Positions 34,887 to 44,881 of a DNA stretch of 64,000 bases are shown in pieces (position 1 is the stretch's first letter; each line of letters starts with the position of its first letter). A model generated the notes under the pieces. That model ran no database searches. It saw nothing but the letters and a program-made list of their open reading frames with translations, and was not told the DNA's origin. Both the position numbers and the translations under genes were made by a program. This stretch comes from Janibacter sp. HTCC2649. Its GTDB lineage: Bacteria > Actinomycetota > Actinomycetes > Actinomycetales > Dermatophilaceae. The stretch is taken from assembly GCF_000152705.1 (NCBI RefSeq), contig NZ_CH672413.1, forward strand, positions 2,021,978 through 2,085,977, in the 5' to 3' direction.

Positions 34887-35834
34887 TCACTTTGCCTTGG
34901 TGCTCGTCGTGGTGCTCGTCTTCGCGCACTGACGCTTGAGGACCTCGGCGGCCACGACGAACACGATCGCCAGCACGACAGCGAGCCAGATCCAGTCGGT
35001 GTAGGCGCGAGCGGATGCCTCGACGATCTCCGACCACTGGGAGCGCAGGTACGTCACGAACTCGCGCCCGACGACCTTCGCCGCCTCGAGCGGATCATCG
35101 CCCAGCACTCCCGGACGCAGCTTGGACCACCCGGCGTGCAACCCCACGGCGATGAGCACCGCAAAGAGCCACGTGAGGACAACTCGAACGACCGCAAGAA
35201 TGGTCGGGGCCAGGCGGTCCTTGCTCGCGACCCAGAACGGCAACGCGACCGCCACCGTGAGGAGCGGGCCCCTCCCCCAGGTCGCCGGCGAGAGCCCGGC
35301 CACCAAGGCGAGGAAGCTGGCGATCGCCACGGGTCCGCCGTGAGCCCGGGCGCCGACCCAGAGGCCGAGCAGCATGCCGAGCCCGGCCAGGGCAGCAAGC
35401 GCCGTCCGCTCTCCCGGAAGTCCGGGAGCCACGTCCGTCATCACCCAGCCGATGGCGGTCAGTCCGAACGCACTGCCAAAGCGGGGCCACGGGGACTTCA
35501 CCAGGGCAGACACGACCGCAGCGCCGACGAGAGTGCCGAGGAAGAGGAACGAGCCGGTCTTCGCGCTGACCGGAAGGGTCATCCAGTCGCCCGTGCCGGA
35601 GAACGCGGCAGGCCACCACAGGACAACCGCGAGCGCCATGGCGGCGATGGGCCAGACCTTCCCCGCGAGCGCATTCCAGTCACGCGCGACCACGGGAGTC
35701 GCCGGAGCCTCGCTCACTGCCGCCGGCGTCGCGGTCTCTGATGTCGCTGTGCTCGCGGTGGTGGCGGTGCTCGTGCCAGTCGCGGTGGTGTCGGCGTCAG
35801 CTGTGACGTCGGCGTGTGTCTTTGCGTCGCCCAT
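34887..35834 (-). CDS. Multi-pass membrane protein of unknown function
   Basis: A 315-residue protein. An Ala/Thr-rich N-terminal tail (about 1-50) is followed by roughly eight transmembrane helices. A short soluble stretch near the C-terminus (DDPLEAAKVVGREFVTYLRSQWSEIVEASARAYTDW) precedes the last helix. ATG 35834 is the natural start; a longer frame upstream runs into the palindromic repeat region. No family recognised. Confidence 0.7.
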   Translation of the reverse strand: MGDAKTHADVTADADTTATGTSTATTASTATSETATPAAVSEAPATPVVARDWNALAGKVWPIAAMALAVVLWWPAAFSGTGDWMTLPVSAKTGSFLFLGTLVGAAVVSALVKSPWPRFGSAFGLTAIGWVMTDVAPGLPGERTALAALAGLGMLLGLWVGARAHGGPVAIASFLALVAGLSPATWGRGPLLTVAVALPFWVASKDRLAPTILAVVRVVLTWLFAVLIAVGLHAGWSKLRPGVLGDDPLEAAKVVGREFVTYLRSQWSEIVEASARAYTDWIWLAVVLAIVFVVAAEVLKRQCAKTSTTTSTKAK

Positions 35835-35914
35835 GAACTCGAGGTTACTGCGAGTCGCCAGACCCAAGGCGTCAGAAGCGGTCCGGATCACCCGAACCCG
35901 TGACCCTCCTGCGT

Positions 35915-35995
35915 CTTCGTGCCCCGGACGGACATCGGCGCCTGTGCTCGCGTGTCCGTCTGGGGCACGAAGTGCAGGTCCGTCTGGGGCACGGA
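35915..35995. repeat. Triple-arm palindromic element, CGTGCCCCG family, in a divergent promoter region
   Basis: The left arm is CTTCGTGCCCCGGACGGACA (35915-35934). A right arm at 35953-35972 pairs with it with one mismatch, and another right-arm-like copy, GTCCGTCTGGGGCACGG, lies at 35978-35995. The element sits between two divergent genes (starts at 35834 and 36037), where a terminator is not expected. Confidence 0.8.
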
Positions 35996-36036
35996 ATGCA
36001 CCCGTCCGTCGCGGCCGTGCGGCATGCTCAAGACCC

Positions 36037-36966
36037 ATGACCATGATCGAGGTGCGGGGCCTCCGCAAGACCTACGGCAAGGTCGTGGCGGTCGACGGCA
36101 TTGACCTCGACGTGGCCGAGGGCGAGATCCTGGGCATCCTCGGACCCAACGGCTCGGGCAAGACGACGACGGTGGAGTGCATCGCCGGCCTCCGCACGCC
36201 TGATGCGGGCACCGTGCGCGTCGCCGGACTGGACCCAGCACGGGACCGCACCGGCATCACCCCCGTCCTCGGCGTGCAGCTCCAGCAGGCCGGCCTCCAG
36301 GCCAAGCTCACGGTCCGCGAGGCACTCGGGCTCTATGCCTCCTTCTACCCCAACCCCGTCAACGGCGTTTCCCTCGCCGGACGACTCGGCCTCGGCGACA
36401 AGCTCGATGCCCGCTACGGGAAGCTCTCCGGCGGTCAACAGCAACGCCTCGCCATCGCCCTTGCCCTCATCGGTCGGCCGCGCATCGCCCTCCTCGACGA
36501 GCTGACCACCGGGCTCGACCCGAGGTCCCGGCGCGCCGTGTGGGGCCTGATCGAGGAGGCCCGCAACAACGGCATCACGATCGTCCTCGTCACCCACTTC
36601 ATGGATGAGGCACGCCACCTCTGCGACCGTGTCGCACTGATCGACCGTGGCCAGATCACGGCACTCGACACCCCCGACGGGCTCATCGGCAGCACGACCG
36701 CCCCGACGATGATGAGCTTCGCCGCGCCCGACGGACTCGACGTCAGCCTCCTCGCAGACCTGGCGGGCGTGACCTCCGCCCGCCGTCGCGATGGGGGCCG
36801 CGTCGAACTCAGCCTCGACGACGACGCCGTCCTCGATGTCCTCGCCTGGCTCACCGCGCAAGGCGTCCGGCCAGAGCGGCTGCGCATCGTCGACTCCACC
36901 CTCGACGACGCCTTCCTCGACCTCACCGACCATGCGCCCGAGCGAGACCTCGAGGTGCCGTCATGA
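36037..36966 (+). CDS. ABC transporter ATP-binding protein
   Basis: A 309-residue ATPase. Walker A is GPNGSGKTTT (about residues 36-45), the signature LSGGQQQR (about 131-138) and Walker B RIALLDELTTGLD (about 150-162). In Walker B's extension 'ELTTGLD', the usual Pro of EP(T/L) is absent. A C-terminal domain of about 80 residues follows. It overlaps the permease gene by ATGA. It is probably a drug or lipid exporter ATPase. Confidence 0.88.
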   Translation: MTMIEVRGLRKTYGKVVAVDGIDLDVAEGEILGILGPNGSGKTTTVECIAGLRTPDAGTVRVAGLDPARDRTGITPVLGVQLQQAGLQAKLTVREALGLYASFYPNPVNGVSLAGRLGLGDKLDARYGKLSGGQQQRLAIALALIGRPRIALLDELTTGLDPRSRRAVWGLIEEARNNGITIVLVTHFMDEARHLCDRVALIDRGQITALDTPDGLIGSTTAPTMMSFAAPDGLDVSLLADLAGVTSARRRDGGRVELSLDDDAVLDVLAWLTAQGVRPERLRIVDSTLDDAFLDLTDHAPERDLEVPS

Positions 36967-37706
36967 GTTCACCGACCGGCGCTCTCATCCGCACCGAGTT
37001 CAGGCTCTTCCTGCGCGAGCCGGGCGCCCTCTTCTGGATCATCGCCTTCCCGAGCATCGTCGTCGGACTGCTCGGTCTCGTCCCCGCGATGAAGGAGCCG
37101 ATCAAGGATCTCGACGGCGTCCCCCTCATCACGCTCTATGTCCCGATCGCCATCCTGATGGCGATGTTGTTCGCCGGTGTCTCGACGATGCCGATCGTGC
37201 TCGCGGCCTACCGGGAGCAACGGATCCTGCGCCGGATCGCGACCACTCCTGCTCGCCCGGGCCACCTGCTCTTCGCGCAGTTCACCATCCACGCGGGGGC
37301 CGCCATCCTCGGTGGCGCCCTCGCCCTGACGCTGGCCAAGGTCGCCCACGGCGTTCCCCTTCCGGGTGACGCCCTGGCCTATGTCCTCGTGCTGCTGCTC
37401 ATCCTCGCGGTCTGCCTCGCCGTCGGCGCGCTCGTCGCCGGGGTCGCGAGCACCACCAAGGTCGCCACCACCTTGGGGTCGGTTGTGCTCTTCCCACTCA
37501 TGTTCACCGCCGGCGTCTGGTTGCCCGTCCAAACCATGCCCGGGCTCCTGGGCGACATCGTCTCGTGGACGCCACTGGGCGCCGCCGCCCTCGCCCTGCA
37601 GGAGGCGGCCGCCGGCTTCTCGCCCTCGTGGGAGCACCTCGCCGTCATCAGCGGATGGCTCGTCGTCCTCTGGGGACTCGCGATCCGGTCCTTCCGCTGG
37701 GAGTGA
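36963..37706 (+). CDS. ABC-2 type permease
   Basis: A 247-residue protein with six helices and the ABC-2 layout: a cytoplasmic start LIRTEFRLFLREPGALFW, then MPIVLAAYREQRILRRIATTPARPGHLL after helix 2, and MFTAGVWLPVQTMPGLLGDIVSWTPLGAAALALQ in the last third. It partners the ATPase just upstream. Cargo unknown. Confidence 0.88.
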   Translation: MSSPTGALIRTEFRLFLREPGALFWIIAFPSIVVGLLGLVPAMKEPIKDLDGVPLITLYVPIAILMAMLFAGVSTMPIVLAAYREQRILRRIATTPARPGHLLFAQFTIHAGAAILGGALALTLAKVAHGVPLPGDALAYVLVLLLILAVCLAVGALVAGVASTTKVATTLGSVVLFPLMFTAGVWLPVQTMPGLLGDIVSWTPLGAAALALQEAAAGFSPSWEHLAVISGWLVVLWGLAIRSFRWE

Positions 37707-37741
37707 ACTGGACGGCATACGCCGTCTGTCCTTGTATGCCG
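37707..37741. repeat. Inverted pair of the GTATGCCG octamer
   Basis: Directly after the permease stop, CGGCATAC (37713-37720) and GTATGCCG (37734-37741) form an inverted repeat with a 13-base spacer. Similar face-to-face pairs occur at 27170/27286 and at about 33097/33138. It could act as a weak hairpin or reflect the general excess of the octamer. Confidence 0.45.
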
Positions 37742-37881
37742 CTCGGCGCACCGTCCGTCGCAGGTCTCCCGCCTCCGGGCGACAAGGAGCGGACCCACTG
37801 TTGATGCACGGGGCCGGACACGGTTGGCTGGGCACCAAGACGTGTCCCGTATCGCAGTCCCCCATGACGAGGAGCCCCGAA

Positions 37882-39846
<1,965 letters not shown>

Positions 39847-39850
39847 GAAG

Positions 39851-39915
39851 CCGACTTATTGCGCAATCCGTCGGAGCGAGCGCAGCGAGTGACGACGGAT
39901 TGCGCAATAAGTCGG
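39851..39915. repeat. Palindromic element, TATTGCGCAATCCG family, with shared loop motif
   Basis: Perfect 23-base arms (39851-39873 and 39893-39915) with the core CGACTTATTGCGCAATCCG. The 19-base loop is GAGCGAGCGCAGCGAGTGA, which matches the loop of the other family at 44287-44297. It lies between the convergent acsA and acyl-CoA synthetase genes. Confidence 0.85.
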
Positions 39916-39921
39916 TGTAGG

Positions 39922-41454
39922 TCAGGCGAGGAGGGTGGTCTTGATCTCGGACTTGAGGACCTTGCCGACCTTGGACCTCGGCAGGTCCTCCCAGACCCAG
40001 ACGTCCTTGGGGGTCTTGACGCTGCCGATCCGTTCCTTGACGAAGGCGATGATGGCGGCGGGCTCAGGCTCGGCGTCGGGCTGGGCCTGGACGACGGCGA
40101 CGACCCGCTCGCCCCACTTCTCGTCGGGGAGCCCGACAACTGCACAGTCGCGTATGCCGGGGTGCGCCATGAGCGCCTGCTCGACTTCCGTGGAATAGAC
40201 GTTGAAACCGCCCGTGATGATCATGTCCTTGGCGCGGTCGACGATGAACAGGTAGTTGTCGTCGTCGAGGTAGCCGATGTCACCGGTGTGGTGCCAGCCG
40301 TGGCGCGACGCCTCGGCCGTCGCCTCGGGGTTGCGGTGGTAGCCGCGCATGACGAGCGAGCCGCGCACGACGATCTCGCCGCGCTCCCCCGCCGGCAGCA
40401 GCGTGCCGTCGTCGTCCATGATCGCGACGGTGACCAGGGGCGCGGGGCGTCCGGCCGAGGCCAGGCGCGACTCCGCGATCTGGCCATCGGGCGTGAAGTG
40501 CTCGCGGGGTGGCAGGAGCGAGACCATCATCGGCGCCTCGGTCTGTCCGAAGAGCTGGGCCATGACCGGCCCGATCCGGGTCAGCGCCTCCCGCAACCGG
40601 TCGACCGACATGGGCGCGGCGCCGTACCAGAAGCATTGCAACGAGGACAGATCCGCGCCGTCGAGCGACTCGTGGCCGAGCACCATGTAGATCAGCGTCG
40701 GCGGCAGGAAGGTGTGCGTCACGCGATGCTTCTCGAGGTTGGTGATGAAGCCGCCGACGTCCGGGGCACGCATGATGACGATGGATCCGCCGCGGCAGAG
40801 GATCGGAAAGCACAGGACACCGGCGGCGTGGGTGAGTGGTGCGAGGGCGAGATAGGTCGGCACGCCCTCGAACGGATAGCCCATCAGCGTGATCGCGGTC
40901 ATCGCCTCGAGGTTGGCCCCGGTGAGGACCACCCCCTTGGGCCGGCCCGTCGTGCCACCGGTGCCGACAATCATGGCGACGTCATCGACAGCGGGGCGAT
41001 CGACGGTCTCGACCTCGCCACCTCGCCTCAGGAACTCGTCCCAGGTCAACGATTCCGGGACCTCCCCGTCGAAGCACACCCAGGTGTGCACCTCTGGCAG
41101 GGAGTCCCGGATGGCCGCCACCATCGGCGCGAACGACTGCTGGTGGATGACCACCACGCAGTCGAACAACGCCAACAGCTCCGCGTTCTCGGCGGCCTCG
41201 TTGCGTGGGTTGATCGGACACCAGACACCCCCGGCCCGGCTGATCCCGAACACTGTCGAGAAGCCGAGGGGGTCGTTCGCGGAGAGAATGGCGACGGACT
41301 GGCCCGGTGCGACGCCGGACCCGACCAGAGCGGCAGCGACGGCATACGACGTCGCCTGCACCGCGGCATACGACATGGTTGTGTCGTCCGTGACGAGGCA
41401 CGGCGCAGCCGGGTCGAGCGAGGCGCCCTTGTCGAGGAAGCTGACGAGGCGCAT
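39922..41454 (-). CDS. Acyl-CoA synthetase (AMP-binding, FadD-like)
   Basis: A 510-residue adenylate-forming ligase. The P-loop is VGTGGTTGRPKGVVLT (about residues 166-181), FGQTEAP is at about 314, HHTGDIGYLDDD at about 400, and PRSKVGKVLK carries the C-terminal lysine. This is the fatty- or aromatic-acyl ligase class; chain length cannot be read from sequence. It ends a minus-strand run with a saccharopine dehydrogenase-like gene (four bases apart) and an SDR gene, suggesting one catabolic route. Confidence 0.88.
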   Translation of the reverse strand: MRLVSFLDKGASLDPAAPCLVTDDTTMSYAAVQATSYAVAAALVGSGVAPGQSVAILSANDPLGFSTVFGISRAGGVWCPINPRNEAAENAELLALFDCVVVIHQQSFAPMVAAIRDSLPEVHTWVCFDGEVPESLTWDEFLRRGGEVETVDRPAVDDVAMIVGTGGTTGRPKGVVLTGANLEAMTAITLMGYPFEGVPTYLALAPLTHAAGVLCFPILCRGGSIVIMRAPDVGGFITNLEKHRVTHTFLPPTLIYMVLGHESLDGADLSSLQCFWYGAAPMSVDRLREALTRIGPVMAQLFGQTEAPMMVSLLPPREHFTPDGQIAESRLASAGRPAPLVTVAIMDDDGTLLPAGERGEIVVRGSLVMRGYHRNPEATAEASRHGWHHTGDIGYLDDDNYLFIVDRAKDMIITGGFNVYSTEVEQALMAHPGIRDCAVVGLPDEKWGERVVAVVQAQPDAEPEPAAIIAFVKERIGSVKTPKDVWVWEDLPRSKVGKVLKSEIKTTLLA

Positions 41455-41458
41455 GGGC

Positions 41459-42586
41459 TCAATCCTGAACTGTGAGAACGGGTTCCGAGACGAGACCGAA
41501 GGTCCGGAGCACCCCGAGCAGCTCGCGGTGGCCGAACGCCTGGCAACCCGACGCGAACCCGACGCGCTTGGGCGGAGCCTGAAGGAGGCTGTATGCCGCG
41601 TAGGCCTGCAGCAACCCCGTCTGCTTGTAGTTGCTGTTGCCGTGGATGACGCAGTGCGCCCGACCGAGCGGCCCGGAGGCGTGCACCGAGTCGAGGGACT
41701 TGTTGACGCGGGGGTTCTCGCGCGGCGGCATCTGGTTCATGACCTGAGCGGCTGTGGCCGTCAGCGCGGCGTCGCGATCCTCCTCGGACATGTCCTTGGT
41801 CGCCTCGAGGGCAGCCGCGACGATCTGGGGCACGCCGTGCATGAGGGCCGTGTTGAAGACGCCGCCCTGGGCCTTGACGTTCGCCACCCGAGGGTCGCGC
41901 CTGAACCAGATCGGGTGCGACGTGCCACCCCAGGGCAGCGAGAGCGCGAGCTCGTGCTGCCCGGGGACGACGAGGGGAACGAGCCCGGCCGCAGCGTCAA
42001 AGGCCACGAGCTGGTTCTGCTCGAGGTAGTGCGCAGTGGACGTCGCGGCGTTGACGAGGATGGTCTGGGTCGAGGCGATCGTCGGGCTGCCACCCCAGAA
42101 GACTGCGATGTCGAGGGTGTCCAGTCCCGGCTTCTCGAGGGCGACCTGAGCCGCGATCTCACCGGTCGTGTACATCTGCGCGATGCCCGGCGAGAGCAGC
42201 AAACCCTTGTCGGCAAAGGCTTCTCCCCACTTCTCGTCACAGGTGATGAGCCAGTCCTGCTCACCCGTGGTGTCGGTGTAGTGAACCCCCGCGGCGAGAG
42301 CTGCCTCGACGACCGGCGGACCCCACTTGCTGAAGGGCCCCACCGTGTTGAGGACGACCTTGGCGCCCTTGAAGAGTTCGGTGAGGGCCTCGACGTCGTG
42401 GTCGACGACTGTGACTTCGTAGTCAGCGGTCTCGATGCCGGCGACGTGGGAACTCATCGACTCGTTGAGTCGGTCCTCGTTGCGACCGGCCGCGACGAAC
42501 GGCACGCCGTATTCGCGGAGGTACTCACAGACGAGGCGTCCGGTGTAGCCGGAGGCGCCGTAGACGACGACGGGCTTGTCACTCAT
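41459..42586 (-). CDS. Saccharopine dehydrogenase-like NAD(P)-binding oxidoreductase
   Basis: A 375-residue protein. The N-terminal Rossmann fold reads VVVYGASGYTGRLVCEYLRE, then VVLNTVGPFSKWGPPVVEAALAAGVHYTDTTGE, the hallmark of the saccharopine dehydrogenase / trans-acting enoyl reductase family. The start is ATG 42586 with GAAAGG upstream. In this family the true substrates are mostly unknown. The position between an acyl-CoA ligase gene and an SDR gene suggests acyl-CoA or polyketide-like reduction. Confidence 0.82.
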   Translation of the reverse strand: MSDKPVVVYGASGYTGRLVCEYLREYGVPFVAAGRNEDRLNESMSSHVAGIETADYEVTVVDHDVEALTELFKGAKVVLNTVGPFSKWGPPVVEAALAAGVHYTDTTGEQDWLITCDEKWGEAFADKGLLLSPGIAQMYTTGEIAAQVALEKPGLDTLDIAVFWGGSPTIASTQTILVNAATSTAHYLEQNQLVAFDAAAGLVPLVVPGQHELALSLPWGGTSHPIWFRRDPRVANVKAQGGVFNTALMHGVPQIVAAALEATKDMSEEDRDAALTATAAQVMNQMPPRENPRVNKSLDSVHASGPLGRAHCVIHGNSNYKQTGLLQAYAAYSLLQAPPKRVGFASGCQAFGHRELLGVLRTFGLVSEPVLTVQD

Positions 42587-42674
42587 GGTGTGCCTTTCGT
42601 GTTGCAAGAGAAAAGAATTCGGGTATGCCGTCCGCCCACCGCGGCGTGTCGCGCACGGTGGGCGGAGGCGTCCT

Positions 42675-43466
42675 TTACATCCCCATGCCGCCGTCGACAG
42701 CGAGGCCGGCACCGGTGATGAACTTCGAGGCGTCCGAGGCGAGGAAGACGACGGCGTCCGCCATGTCGTCGACCTGGCCCAACCGCCCGCTGGGGGTCTG
42801 GTCGATGACCGCGGCGACGGCCGCGTCGGCCGACTCGAACAGCCCGATCGCCGCGACGTCGTTGGCCAGGCCGGCGCCCATGGCGGTGGGGACGAGTCCG
42901 GGATAGATGCAGTTGACCCGCACGCCGTAGCCGAGCTTGCCGGCCTCCATGGCGGCCACCCGGGTGAGCCGGTCGACCGCCGACTTCGTGGCCGAGTAGA
43001 CACCGATGCCGGGGAAGGCGATGGTCGCGGCGACCGACGCGATGTTGATGATCGAGCCGCCCTTGCCTGCGGCGCCGTCGGGTCGCATCGCGCGCAGGCC
43101 GTGCTTGATGCCGAGCGTGGTGCCGAGGATGTTGACGTTGAGCATCGCGCGGACGTCGTCGGCCTTGATCTCGGTGAAGAGCGACGTGATCTCGACACCG
43201 GCGTTGTTGACGAGGATGTCGAAGCCGCCGAGCTGCTCGACGGTCGCGGCGACGGCGGCCTCCCACGCGCCGTCGTCGGTGATGTCGAGCTTGACGAAGC
43301 CGTGGCCCTCACCGAGAGCGGCTGCGGTGTCGGCTCCGGACTCCTGGAGGTCGGCGATCATCACGCGGGCACCGGCGGCGGCGAGCGCCTGGGCCATGCC
43401 TTCGCCCAGTCCCTGGGCTCCACCGGTGACGAGGGCAACGCGACCAGTGAGGTCGATCGAAGTCAT
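42675..43466 (-). CDS. Short-chain dehydrogenase/reductase (classical SDR)
   Basis: A 263-residue SDR: cofactor motif TGGAQGLG (about 14-21), NNAG (about 87-90), active-site Ser in IASVAATIAFPG, YSATK (about 159-163) and the C-terminal ITGAGLAVDGGMGM. Asp40 after strand 2 (MIADLQ) suggests NAD(H). It heads the three-gene cluster and is divergent from a TetR gene, the likely regulator. Confidence 0.9.
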   Translation of the reverse strand: MTSIDLTGRVALVTGGAQGLGEGMAQALAAAGARVMIADLQESGADTAAALGEGHGFVKLDITDDGAWEAAVAATVEQLGGFDILVNNAGVEITSLFTEIKADDVRAMLNVNILGTTLGIKHGLRAMRPDGAAGKGGSIINIASVAATIAFPGIGVYSATKSAVDRLTRVAAMEAGKLGYGVRVNCIYPGLVPTAMGAGLANDVAAIGLFESADAAVAAVIDQTPSGRLGQVDDMADAVVFLASDASKFITGAGLAVDGGMGM

Positions 43467-43566
43467 GGGCTTCTCGCTTCTTCAAGAGTTGGCGGTGGCC
43501 CGGGTCCATCACGTCGATGGGCGGACCCCGACCCCTCAGGGGGCCGTGGGCTCACCCTTGCCCAAA

Positions 43567-43619
43567 GTCTTGACACTCGTCAAGACCATCTGGTCAGAAA
43601 ACTTTGCGCACCGTAGAGT
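43567..43619. promoter_or_regulatory. Operator inverted repeat and leaderless promoter of the TetR gene
   Basis: GTCTTGAC (43567-43574), a four-base spacer and GTCAAGAC (43579-43586) form a perfect inverted repeat in the divergent SDR/TetR gap. Further on, TGGTCA (43591-43596) and TAGAGT (43614-43619) are spaced 17 bases apart, and transcription would begin at the ATG at 43627. There is no ribosome site before that ATG, consistent with a leaderless message. Repression by the TetR product is inferred. Confidence 0.55.
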
Positions 43620-43626
43620 GGCGCCC

Positions 43627-44250
43627 ATGTCCGTCCACGCGACCACGTCGAAGCCAGGGCGCAGCCGTGCCCAGAAGTCGGCCAACCGCCGCGACGAGCT
43701 TGTCGACTCCGCCCTCGTCACCCTCGGGGAGCTCGGGTTCGCGCGCACCTCGCTGCGAGAGATCGCGGCCAACTCGACGTTCAGCCACGGAGTCGTGCAC
43801 TACTACTTCAGCGACAAGGCGGAGCTGATCATTGCCAGCGTGCGCCGCTACAAGGCCACGTGCGTTACCCGCTACGACGACGTCGTCGCCTCGGCCACCA
43901 CCCCGGACGAGCTGGTCACCGGATTCGCCGCCAAGCTCGCCGAGACCATCGTCGACGACGCGGCGATGCACCGCCTCTGGTACGACCTGCGCACCCAGAG
44001 CATGTTCGACGAGGCCATGCGTCACGACGTCCTCGAGATCGACGCGAGCCTCGAGTCCATGATCCAGCGGGTCCTCGCGCGTTATGCAGAGCTCAGCGAC
44101 ACGAGCCTCACCGTGCCCAGCGCCACGGCCTACGCCATGCTCGACGGCATCTTCGAACGCGCCCTGCTCCGGCACATCGCCGGCGTCGACGGCGTCCTCG
44201 ACGACCTGAAGGCGACGACGATCAAGCTCCTCCCCCGCCTCTTCGCCTGA
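43627..44250 (+). CDS. TetR-family regulator
   Basis: A 207-residue repressor. The helix-turn-helix (about 20-65) reads SALVTLGELGFARTSLREIAANSTFSHGVVHYYFSDKAELI. The C-terminal ligand domain is helical. It is divergent from the SDR, saccharopine dehydrogenase-like and acyl-CoA ligase genes and probably controls them in response to a pathway acyl-CoA. A longer open frame upstream is antisense to the SDR gene and was not used. Confidence 0.88.
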   Translation: MSVHATTSKPGRSRAQKSANRRDELVDSALVTLGELGFARTSLREIAANSTFSHGVVHYYFSDKAELIIASVRRYKATCVTRYDDVVASATTPDELVTGFAAKLAETIVDDAAMHRLWYDLRTQSMFDEAMRHDVLEIDASLESMIQRVLARYAELSDTSLTVPSATAYAMLDGIFERALLRHIAGVDGVLDDLKATTIKLLPRLFA

Positions 44251-44260
44251 CTCCACCCCC

Positions 44261-44323
44261 CGACTTCGTGCCCCGCACGGACACGCGAGCGCAGCGAGCG
44301 TGTCCGTATCGGGCACGAAGTCG
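44261..44323. repeat. Palindromic element, CGTGCCCCG family, with shared loop motif
   Basis: The left arm 44261-44286 begins CGACTTCGTGCCCCGCACGG. The right arm 44298-44323 is its reverse complement with three central mismatches. The loop and flank together read GCGAGCGCAGCGAGCG, as in the element at 39851. It lies between the convergent TetR and MarR genes. Confidence 0.85.
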
Positions 44324-44328
44324 GTCGT

Positions 44329-44787
44329 TCAGCTGGCGGTCAGCGCTCCGGTGAGCTCGGGGAGGGCGGCGACGAGATCGGTGAGCTCAGGTGTCACCTC
44401 GGCCGCCTCCACTGCGGCGGCCAGCGCGCGATCGTGCGTCGGTCGGGCCTTCTTGAGCAGGGCCCGACCGGGCGCCGTGAGCTCGGTGTAGATCCCCCGC
44501 CGGTCGTCATCGCAGAGGATTCGTGTGAGCAGTCCGCGATCCTCGAGTCGGTTCACCAGACGCGTCGAAGCGCTCGGCGAGAGTGCCGCGGCGCGGGCAA
44601 GCTGGGACATGCGCATGTGCCAGCCGTCCTGTCGCGAGAGCGAGTCGAGGACGCTGAACTCGACGACCGAGAGAGCGTGCTTGTCCTGCAGCGCGCGCTC
44701 CAACTCGGACTCGATCATCTGGTGCAGCGCAGCGAGCCGCCGCCAGCCCTGGGACCGGATCTGCACCGCGTCATCGGAGATACCCAT
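44329..44787 (-). CDS. MarR-family regulator
   Basis: A 152-residue regulator. The winged helix (about 45-105) includes FSVLDSLSRQDGWHMRMSQLARAAALSPSASTRLVNRLEDRGLLTR and the wing ILCDDDRRGIYTELT. ATG 44787 gives the standard MarR length. It is divergent from the MFS gene, with a large palindrome between, so it probably represses both genes. Confidence 0.9.
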   Translation of the reverse strand: MGISDDAVQIRSQGWRRLAALHQMIESELERALQDKHALSVVEFSVLDSLSRQDGWHMRMSQLARAAALSPSASTRLVNRLEDRGLLTRILCDDDRRGIYTELTAPGRALLKKARPTHDRALAAAVEAAEVTPELTDLVAALPELTGALTAS

Positions 44788-44814
44788 GGCCCAATAGTAG
44801 CGCTTGCAATATCC

Positions 44815-44854
44815 CGCGTGTGCAACTAACGTCCTCTTGGTAGTTGCACACGCG
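44815..44854. promoter_or_regulatory. MarR operator: 14-base inverted repeat
   Basis: CGCGTGTGCAACTA (44815-44828) and TAGTTGCACACGCG (44841-44854) are perfect inverted arms with a 12-base spacer in the marR/MFS divergent gap. Each arm contains a TTGCA core; a related TTGCAATAT lies just upstream (44804-44812). Two dimers or one large complex could bind here. Confidence 0.65.
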
Positions 44855-44881
44855 CTATATTTCGTTTGGGAAGGAACCGCA

